A DNA stretch of 11,555 nucleotides from an uncultured Chthoniobacterales bacterium (lineage in GTDB: Bacteria > Verrucomicrobiota > Verrucomicrobiia > Chthoniobacterales > UBA10450): positions 1 to 11,555 of the forward strand of contig CATPAW010000161.1 in assembly GCA_955652255.1 (NCBI GenBank). Direction: 5' to 3'. The notes under the pieces were generated by a model, which searched no databases, was not told where the DNA came from, and was given only the letters and a program-made list of their open reading frames with translations. Of this stretch, positions 5,792-11,555 are shown piece after piece. How positions within the stretch are numbered: position 1 is the first letter of the stretch; every line of letters begins with the position of its first letter. The translations under genes and the position numbers were made by a program.

Positions 5792-7042
5792 TTAACCGGA
5801 GGGCGTTTCCGCCGAATGCAGCGCGAGCGGCTCGAGCCGGCGCAGATACAATTGCAGCGGCGCATCGTTCTCTGCGTCCGGACCGCGCGCTTTTTGAAAT
5901 TCCGTGTAGGCTTCGGCCCAGCGTTTTTCTCGATAAAGCACGACGCCGTTCCAGAAAAAGTCGCGCCGCTCGAGATGCTCTGGTTTGGCCTCCGCCGCCA
6001 GCCAAAGCGGCTCGTAAATCTCATGCCGCTCCTGTGAATCTACGCCGCTGAGAAAATCGATCGGTCGCGCGACGATTGCCTTGCTCGTAAGCTCGAACGT
6101 GCGTGGGCCGATCAAGATGCGGGACCCATAAAAACGATTCGCGACGCAAAACCGTCGCGCGAGCTCGACCGGCTCGCCGCTGGTCAAGAGTCCCGGGCGT
6201 TGCCCATCCTTCAGTGGCGCCACAATGATGGTGCCGGAGCTGATGCCGAGATGCACGTCGCAGTTTCCAAAAATGTCTCCGTTATTCTGCTGGCGCGAAT
6301 CGTGAACGGCCTGCACCAGACCGAGGGTGACGCGCACGGCTTTATCAGCATGCCCGGCATTGCCATCGGGAAATCCAAAAATGGCGATCACACCTTCGCC
6401 ACCAGCCGCCTCTATATAACCACCGGCTTCCAGAAAAAGTTCAGTCGTGCGGCGAATGAACTTCTCCGTCGTCTCAGCAAAAGCGGCAGGATTGGAGTCC
6501 TCGGCAAGATCGTATTTATTGGCGATATCGCAGACGATGACGGTGGCTTCGTAAGTCTTGGCTTCTATCTCGAGAGGGAGCTCACCCGCTATGACACGAT
6601 CGACTTGCACCTTCGACAACTTTCCTGCGAAGAACGATTTGGCGAGACCGGACCGGCTGCGTGTGGCGATCGCGATCGATCGCTCAGCGGCGACAAAGGC
6701 AAAGACGACCGCGAAGATCGAAGGCAGCGGTTGGAAAAACACACGATAAAGCAAGCAAATCCAGAAAAAAACCAGCAGCTCGATCAACAAGGCAAGCAGC
6801 AGCCACCCCACGCGGCCACGATGAGAACTCGTTAAAGTGAATCCCACGACACCGAAAGACAGGAATGCAACGAAAAGATACTGCCATTTGTCGCCCATCA
6901 ATTTCGTGGCCCCGCCATGGTGTGAGATGAAGTCCGCAATTGGCCGCTCCAAACGCAGCAAGAGACCGCTCGCGTGCAGCGCACCGATGATTCCGGCGAC
7001 GAGGAAACCAATGATCAGCGTTGCGACAAGCGGACGTTTCAT
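5792..7042 (-). CDS. Membrane protein with degenerate class III adenylate/guanylate cyclase domain
   Basis: A 416-aa protein. Hydrophobic segments at about 4-28, 53-71, 79-97 and 104-120 indicate a four-helix membrane anchor. The class III nucleotide cyclase fold follows at about 164-315, then a short TPR-like stretch at about 362-385. The lead-in LERPIADF after the first helix resembles the CHASE2-cyclase family, but only about 20 residues sit between helices 1 and 2, so the sensor domain is essentially missing. The catalytic domain is poorly preserved. First metal Asp172 (in VCDI) is present. The usual GDG is GEG (Glu216). The substrate Lys position reads Ala213. The purine-reading Asp position reads Gly. 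The Asn of the NxxxR motif is Glu293, with Arg297 kept. It may have altered activity or be a non-catalytic receptor. ATG at 7042, 7 bp after the clpX-like stop, is preferred over longer starts that overlap that gene. Confidence 0.82.
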   Translation of the reverse strand: MKRPLVATLIIGFLVAGIIGALHASGLLLRLERPIADFISHHGGATKLMGDKWQYLFVAFLSFGVVGFTLTSSHRGRVGWLLLALLIELLVFFWICLLYRVFFQPLPSIFAVVFAFVAAERSIAIATRSRSGLAKSFFAGKLSKVQVDRVIAGELPLEIEAKTYEATVIVCDIANKYDLAEDSNPAAFAETTEKFIRRTTELFLEAGGYIEAAGGEGVIAIFGFPDGNAGHADKAVRVTLGLVQAVHDSRQQNNGDIFGNCDVHLGISSGTIIVAPLKDGQRPGLLTSGEPVELARRFCVANRFYGSRILIGPRTFELTSKAIVARPIDFLSGVDSQERHEIYEPLWLAAEAKPEHLERRDFFWNGVVLYREKRWAEAYTEFQKARGPDAENDAPLQLYLRRLEPLALHSAETPSG

Positions 7043-7049
7043 CGACAAA

Positions 7050-8642
7050 CTAGGCCTTCTGAACCGACGCGACCGGATAATATGATTGCACAACAAGTTC
7101 GCTCAAAAATTTGTCCGGAGCATCCACCGCCGCGGCATCCAGTAAAAACTTTTTCTGGCCGGTATTTTTGGAAATGAGGCTTAGCCCGAACTGATAATCC
7201 TTGAACAAATGGGCGCACAGATCCGCCATCGTCATCCGTTCCATCTGCGCGCGCTCGATCAAACGTTGAATCGCCGCATCATTCAACACAATTTCGAGTC
7301 CATGTTCGCGCTTGAATTTATCGGCAAAGTGACGCGCGTTCGCCTCGAGCGCTTTCGCTTCGTGTTTATGACCTTCGGCCATCAGGCGATCGAGAACGCG
7401 CTTTGGTTCGCGCACCAGTTCAGCCGAGACGCGTAACAGGCTCAGCCCAGATCCCGCGAGATAATATTTATAATCGCGAAACAGTTTCTCAAACACTGTG
7501 AGCAAGCCGCGCGCGCCGGTTTTTTCCAGGGCCGCCGCTTCCGCCATGAGCCGCAGGGCCTCGTCGTCGAAGCTGATCTCGATGCCATAGGCGCGAAACG
7601 CGCGCTCGTATTGTCGCAGAAGACTGCCCTCCGAAAACTTCATGATCTTGTAAAGATCATCGGCGTCGAGATCTTCGCAGACCACACGCACCGGCAACCG
7701 TCCGATGAATTCCGGCTCAAAACCGTACTCCACGAAATCCTGCGTCGTGACGTGTTGAAATAATTCGTTGTCCATCACCTGAACAGGCTCGGCGCTAAAT
7801 CCGATCTGGCCGTGCTGAACGCGCCGCGAGACCTGCTGTTTCAACCGCTCGAACGCGCCGCTCACGACAAAAAGAATGTGCCGCGTGTTGATGGTTTCGC
7901 GTTTTGCCTTGCCGCGCTTCTGGAATTCGAAGGCTGCCTGCAATTGCGCCTGCAAATCGTTAATGCTTCGCACCGGCACCTCGGTTTCTTCCATCAGTTT
8001 CAGCAACGTTGTCTGCACGCCGCGGCCACTCACATCGCGCCCAATCAAGTTTCCGGCGGCAGCGATCTTGTCGATCTCATCGATATAAATGATACCGAAT
8101 TGGGCGAGATTGACGTCGCCGTCCGCTTTGTGCACGAGCTCACGCACCAGGTCTTCCACGTCGCCACCCACATAACCGGTCTCGCTAAACTTGGTCGCGT
8201 CCGCTTTCACAAACGGCACTTTAATCAAATCGGCGATGTGCTTGATGAGATATGTTTTGCCGACGCCGGTTGGTCCAACCAAAATCACATTTTGCTTCGC
8301 ATACTCCGTTTCTTCCGCCCGCTCCGGATTTTCCTTCTGCAGCCGGCGCAGATAATTCGCGTGGTTGTAATGATCGCACACCGCGATCGAGAGGACCTTT
8401 TTCGCTTCGTCCTGCTTGATCACGAACCGGTCGAGATGCGCTTTGATGTCACGCGGCAAAAAATTGAAGACGAACTCTTCATTGTCGATCTTGTCCGGTT
8501 TTTCCTCGACGCCCGCTTCGGCCGGGTCCGGTTGAGTGAAAGTCGCGACGGAAACGCGATCGCCGAAGTTCGATTTCATGAACTCGGTAATCTTCGCCTT
8601 CAATTCTTCCGGTGAAGGAAACGGTGGCGGGTTTTGTTCCAT
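7050..8642 (-). CDS. clpX: ClpX-like AAA+ unfoldase with extra C-terminal domain, no zinc finger
   Basis: Probable ATP-dependent protein unfoldase that could feed substrates to ClpP. The 530-aa product carries the ClpX core: Walker A GPTGVGKT (123-130), pore loop GYVG (156-159), Walker B IIYIDEID (184-191), the ClpP-docking loop IGFS (280-283), the GRLP arginine-finger region (314-317) and sensor-2 GAR (376-378). Two features separate it from canonical ClpX of about 420 aa. The N-terminal four-Cys zinc-binding domain is absent and replaced by about 60 charged residues. About 120 residues follow the normal end, and part of these (442-489) resembles the preceding small AAA subdomain (348-397). 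It could be the organism's only ClpX or a paralogue. ATG at 8642 is preferred; a GTG at 8681 would add 13 residues. No clpP is nearby. The 119 bp separating it from the upstream gene show no clear signal. Confidence 0.9.
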   Translation of the reverse strand: MEQNPPPFPSPEELKAKITEFMKSNFGDRVSVATFTQPDPAEAGVEEKPDKIDNEEFVFNFLPRDIKAHLDRFVIKQDEAKKVLSIAVCDHYNHANYLRRLQKENPERAEETEYAKQNVILVGPTGVGKTYLIKHIADLIKVPFVKADATKFSETGYVGGDVEDLVRELVHKADGDVNLAQFGIIYIDEIDKIAAAGNLIGRDVSGRGVQTTLLKLMEETEVPVRSINDLQAQLQAAFEFQKRGKAKRETINTRHILFVVSGAFERLKQQVSRRVQHGQIGFSAEPVQVMDNELFQHVTTQDFVEYGFEPEFIGRLPVRVVCEDLDADDLYKIMKFSEGSLLRQYERAFRAYGIEISFDDEALRLMAEAAALEKTGARGLLTVFEKLFRDYKYYLAGSGLSLLRVSAELVREPKRVLDRLMAEGHKHEAKALEANARHFADKFKREHGLEIVLNDAAIQRLIERAQMERMTMADLCAHLFKDYQFGLSLISKNTGQKKFLLDAAAVDAPDKFLSELVVQSYYPVASVQKA

Positions 8643-8761
8643 TTGCGGGTCGGGCTTACCTCGACGGCTGGAATCTAACACTGAGGTTTGCGCTGTAAAA
8701 CTCTGGCGTGCAACAATTCAAGCATGGCGAACTGTGGACGGCAGCCTGAGCAGCGCTGCGT

Positions 8762-9649
8762 TTATCGGCTGGCAGCGACCTGAGCTGAAGAAGCGCCTGC
8801 AAAGATCGCGTCCAGATCGGTGAGGACTTTAGCCGGCCCGAGGTATTCCTTGCCGGCGAAACTATCGGAAATGACTTTGCCGCTTGCATCGACAAGGACG
8901 AGGCAGGGAATCCCCTCACCGGCGTATTTCCGGATCGCCTCTTTTCCTGGGACCTTGGCAAAATCGATCGCCGGCCAGGGCATGTTTGCCTCACGCATGT
9001 AGGTGTCCATAGCGAACTGCGAGCGGTCGAAGCTGACAAAAATAATCTCGAACTCGGGATGCTGCGGCACGACTCGATTGTAATATTCCACCAGCTGTGG
9101 CGTGAATTTACGGCAGGGCGGGCACCAATGCGCCGAAAAATAAAGCCCGATCAATTTCTTTTTTTCGAGCGCTTCGTCATCGAAACGAACCAGGCCGCCG
9201 TTATGCCAGGAAATGAGATCGCCTTTCACTAACGGCTGAATGAAGTTGCCGGTCGAGGCGGGCAGACGAGCGGAGGCGCGCTGCTGAGCAAGCTGGCTTT
9301 GATATAGTGTATCGAATTTGCGCGATTCCTTAGCTTGAGTTGCGCGTCGCTTCGCTTCGGCGGCAAGTTGTTCCTTTGCGGCGGCCGCTTGTTCAGGTGG
9401 AACAGAATAGGTCCCCCTCTTCATCGCACTGATCAACTCTGGAGCCGCACCGGCCTGGGTCAGCATCGTTTCTTTTGCAGAATCAAGAGTATCGGCAAAG
9501 TGCCGTGCCGATAACTCCTGCAAAACAGCGCCGCTGGAATAACCGGCGCGCAACATCAAGCTGACGTCTTTCACCGTGAGCGGCGGTTGTGCGGCGCGCG
9601 AAATGAACACAACCGAAAGGAAAAAGACCCCCGCCAACCCGCGTTGCAT
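8762..9649 (-). CDS. Exported thioredoxin-fold protein (nucleoredoxin/tryparedoxin-like)
   Basis: A 295-aa protein with a probable signal peptide (residues 1-20, hydrophobic core GLAGVFFLSVVF, cleavage likely after RAA), so it probably works in the periplasm. Residues about 24-80 form a small helical domain (LTVKDVSLMLRAGYSSGAVL). Residues 85-125 are Ala/Gln/Lys-rich and likely a coiled-coil linker. The C-terminal half is a thioredoxin fold with active site WCPPC (Trp175, Cys176, Cys179) in FSAHWCPPCRKFTPQL and the cis-proline in GIPCLVLVD (Pro248). The long WCPPCRKFTPQL form is typical of the nucleoredoxin/tryparedoxin (Thioredoxin_8) group, which reduces or oxidises protein disulfides; the direction here is unknown. 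Start ATG 9649 directly precedes the signal peptide. It lies 37 bp downstream of the kinase stop, so cotranscription is plausible. Confidence 0.9.
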   Translation of the reverse strand: MQRGLAGVFFLSVVFISRAAQPPLTVKDVSLMLRAGYSSGAVLQELSARHFADTLDSAKETMLTQAGAAPELISAMKRGTYSVPPEQAAAAKEQLAAEAKRRATQAKESRKFDTLYQSQLAQQRASARLPASTGNFIQPLVKGDLISWHNGGLVRFDDEALEKKKLIGLYFSAHWCPPCRKFTPQLVEYYNRVVPQHPEFEIIFVSFDRSQFAMDTYMREANMPWPAIDFAKVPGKEAIRKYAGEGIPCLVLVDASGKVISDSFAGKEYLGPAKVLTDLDAIFAGASSAQVAASR

Positions 9650-9686
9650 CCGGCTTTACTGAGCAAAAGACGCGCCAATTCTTGAC

Positions 9687-11471
9687 TTATCGAGAAGGAG
9701 ACGGCGCCGGCAGAAGCAGCGGAATTTGCTCGCGATATTTCGGTTTTGCCTTCGCCGCGCTTTCCGCAAATTGTCGGGCCGCGTCTGTCTGGCCAGTCTC
9801 GTTCGCGAAAACAGCACAAAGCCATTGTCGATCCCCTGCGTCGCGAGCCTCCGGCCAGATGAAGGACGCGGAAACCGCAAGCAGCTTCTGCGGCTGCAGT
9901 TTCGCCCACGGCAGCCCGACAATTCCGTACCGCGTCTTCAACATCAGTTTCTCGGGATCCGCGCCAACAATTCCGTTGTACCGGGCTCCGTCAATATCCG
10001 CGATCGATCCCGAAAAATGAGCTCCGGTAAGATCGACAATCAGTTTGTTTTTCCAATCGGCCAGCCATTGCGCTTTTTTTAACATTGCCGTCTGGGACTT
10101 TTTCAACGCCGAATCGGTTATTTGGACGGCGTTGATCGCCGCGCCTGCCCCAGGAAAATTATAGGCAGCAACCTGTTCTTTGTAATTGGCGTGCGCCGCA
10201 TTCCATGAAACCGTTTCAAGATCGACAGGTTTCATTCGACCATCCTCCTGGCTTGGACCTCTCCCCTCTTCCTGGCCTGCGAGACGATGCCGCGCGCTCT
10301 CCTTCTCGGCACTCGGTTCCTCCGAAATCGCGCTGTGCGTTTTAAGTTTTCCCGTCATCGCCCGCAGGTTTTCCAGCGTCGCGGACAGCAGCGTATTGCT
10401 GGTCGTATGCTCCTGCGCTTTGCGCACGAAAAAGAAACCGGCAATCCCAATCAGCGCGACCAGCGCAACTCCGGCGATCGCAAGGATTGGTCGGCGGTTT
10501 TGCTGAGGCTTTGCAAGATCGACATCTTCTTTTCCGTTGAGGAAACCGCGCGCGCCCTCAAGTTCCGCGACGAGCTCGTCGTAAGAAGAAAAACGCTGCG
10601 CCGGCTCGGGCGCGAGCATCCGATGAAAGACGCGCGCCGTTGCCTCGGAAACTTCCGGCAGGATTTTGCGAAGATCGAGCGGCCGGTTCTTTAGTTCCCG
10701 AAGCGCAACGGCGGAATTGGTTTCTCCTTCAATAGGCGCTTTGCCGACGATAGCGTGGAAAAGCGTGGCGCCGAGACTGTAAATGTCGCTGCGGAAATCC
10801 GGCAGCTCATTGTTTAATCGTTCCGGCGCGACATAATAAGGTGTGGCCCAAATCTCGCTTCGTGTTTCCGCGCCCTCCGCCGCAACGCCGGCCAAGCCAA
10901 AGTCGCCGATCTTCGCCGTCTGCTCATCGACGAAGAGAATGTTGCCCGGTTTCACGTCGCAGTGAATGAGGCCTTTCCGATGCGCGGCCCGGAGCCCTTT
11001 TGCGACTTGAATGCCGGATTCGAGCACCTGTTCCTCCGGCAAACGCGTTTGCTGCTCGATAAAATCATCCAGGCTCCCGTGATCGACCAACTCCATCACC
11101 AGATAAAATTGTCCGTGATCGGTTCCGGAAGAGAAAACCTGCACGACATTCGGATGATTGACCGATGCCGCCACGCGCGCTTCCTGTTGCAACTGCGCCG
11201 CGTAATCGATTCCAGTCCCGAGATCCTGACGCAACAATTTCAGCGCAACAAAACGATCGAGCAGCATGTCGCGCGCCTTATAAACCGTCCCCATGCCGCC
11301 GACGCCGAGCGTCTCGACCAGGACGAAATGATCGAACATTCGTTCGGCGCGAACTTTTTCGCCGCACTTGGGGCAGGGCACGCGGGCCAATGGCTCCGCC
11401 CCCGCCGTGTCGATAACCGTGCCGCAGGCCGGGCACGTTTGCGTTGCAGGTGGGTTTTTCTCAGTAGCCAT
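9687..11471 (-). CDS. Membrane Ser/Thr protein kinase with N-terminal zinc ribbon
   Basis: A 594-aa PknB-type (Hanks) kinase that would phosphorylate cytoplasmic proteins. In order: a CPACG...CPKCG zinc ribbon (Cys13, Cys16, Cys33, Cys36); a kinase domain at about 47-305 with glycine loop GVGGMG (56-61), Lys78, Glu97, catalytic HCDVKPGN (Asp172, Lys174, Asn177), DFG (190-192) and APE (215-217); a single membrane helix at about 329-349 followed by RK; and an extracytoplasmic region of about 240 residues with no recognised domain. The catalytic residues are complete, so it should be active. The HRD arginine is Cys171, making it a non-RD kinase. ATG 11471 is chosen because the zinc ribbon begins shortly after it. 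An in-frame ATG at 11528 and a TTG at 11546 would add 19 or 25 residues that look leader-like. No Shine-Dalgarno sequence helps decide. Confidence 0.9.
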   Translation of the reverse strand: MATEKNPPATQTCPACGTVIDTAGAEPLARVPCPKCGEKVRAERMFDHFVLVETLGVGGMGTVYKARDMLLDRFVALKLLRQDLGTGIDYAAQLQQEARVAASVNHPNVVQVFSSGTDHGQFYLVMELVDHGSLDDFIEQQTRLPEEQVLESGIQVAKGLRAAHRKGLIHCDVKPGNILFVDEQTAKIGDFGLAGVAAEGAETRSEIWATPYYVAPERLNNELPDFRSDIYSLGATLFHAIVGKAPIEGETNSAVALRELKNRPLDLRKILPEVSEATARVFHRMLAPEPAQRFSSYDELVAELEGARGFLNGKEDVDLAKPQQNRRPILAIAGVALVALIGIAGFFFVRKAQEHTTSNTLLSATLENLRAMTGKLKTHSAISEEPSAEKESARHRLAGQEEGRGPSQEDGRMKPVDLETVSWNAAHANYKEQVAAYNFPGAGAAINAVQITDSALKKSQTAMLKKAQWLADWKNKLIVDLTGAHFSGSIADIDGARYNGIVGADPEKLMLKTRYGIVGLPWAKLQPQKLLAVSASFIWPEARDAGDRQWLCAVFANETGQTDAARQFAESAAKAKPKYREQIPLLLPAPSPSR

Positions 11472-11535
11472 TGGATCGACTGTAACATTCACAAGTTTGG
11501 CAGCAACGAACCGGCTAATTGAAAACATCAGTGGA

Positions 11536-11546
11536 AAGATCGACAA
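11536..11546 (+). repeat. Recurrent 11-mer AAGATCGACAA (representative copy in kinase leader)
   Basis: One of six exact copies of AAGATCGACAA or its complement TTGTCGATCTT in the window: 1733-1743, 4024-4034, 5294-5304, 8482-8492, 10029-10039 and 11536-11546. Near-copies with one mismatch lie at 8068-8078, around 10219-10229 and around 10517-10527. This copy lies upstream of the preferred kinase start; the others are within genes. The count far exceeds chance for an 11-mer. Role unknown. Confidence 0.6.
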
Positions 11547-11555
11547 CCATTAAAC

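Noticed and set aside
5606..6051. Two overlapping plus-strand frames across the recR/cyclase junction
   Set aside because: They are antisense to recR and the cyclase-like gene, Arg/Ala/Pro-rich, and have no family resemblance.
6661..6690. Cluster of GATC/CGATCG palindromes (gcgatcgcgatcgatcgc)
   Set aside because: It lies inside the cyclase-like coding region and encodes ordinary residues (IAIATRS); GATC is common throughout the window, so an origin or regulatory cluster is not supported.
7812..8615. A 267-codon open frame on the plus strand across the ClpX-like gene
   Set aside because: It is antisense to the ATPase core with all AAA+ motifs; the translation is Phe/His/Arg-rich with no recognisable domain.
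8643..8761. A gene, small RNA or second copy of the palindromic element between the thioredoxin-like and ClpX-like genes
   Set aside because: No strong inverted repeat, T-run or coding signal is visible apart from the weak GTG extension of the ClpX-like frame.

Overview
The window looks like chromosomal DNA of a free-living Gram-negative bacterium. The best fit is Verrucomicrobiota of the Chthoniobacterales/'Spartobacteria' type, inferred from protein style, moderate-to-high GC, several GTG/TTG starts, near-absence of Shine-Dalgarno sequences, and a zinc-ribbon Ser/Thr kinase beside a nucleoredoxin-like exported protein. The taxonomic call is an inference from recall, not from a search. No rRNA, tRNA, CRISPR array, transposase or phage gene is visible.

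Layout. The left part (1-3434) is read rightward. It holds a possible tail of an upstream gene (1-75), an AT-rich spacer with a small inverted repeat, a conserved-looking 173-aa protein of unknown function (184-705), a possible 47-aa CxxC miniprotein starting right after its stop (706-849), and a tightly overlapping mlaE-mlaF-mlaD operon (932-3434) for an inner-membrane MCE-type lipid transporter. The right part (3444-11471) is read leftward. In transcription order it holds a membrane Ser/Thr kinase with an N-terminal zinc ribbon, an exported thioredoxin-fold protein, a ClpX-like AAA+ unfoldase without the ClpX zinc finger but with an extra C-terminal domain, a membrane-bound degenerate class III cyclase-like protein, recR, an 80-bp inverted-repeat element, lipA (lipoyl synthase) and a GT2 glycosyltransferase. 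The two blocks converge at 3434/3444 with only 9 bp between stop codons.

How the genes work together. MlaE (permease), MlaF (ATPase) and MlaD (MCE substrate-binding subunit) make one complex; mlaA, mlaB and mlaC partners are not in the window. The leftward genes mix housekeeping functions (RecR, LipA) with signalling and proteostasis genes (kinase, redox protein, ClpX-like unfoldase, cyclase-like protein). Gaps of 7-37 bp link kinase to thioredoxin, clpX-like to cyclase, and cyclase to recR, so small operons are plausible, but a functional link between them is only inferred.

Most worth a second look: (i) the 11-mer AAGATCGACAA/TTGTCGATCTT occurs six times exactly, plus three one-mismatch copies, across genes and a gene leader, a density like that of DNA-uptake or chromosome-architecture motifs; (ii) an apparent duplication of the small AAA subdomain in the ClpX-like protein; (iii) a cyclase-like protein lacking most catalytic residues and the usual sensor domain; (iv) an inverted-repeat element whose arm supplies the recR stop codon. 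I found no clearly new defence or metabolic system.
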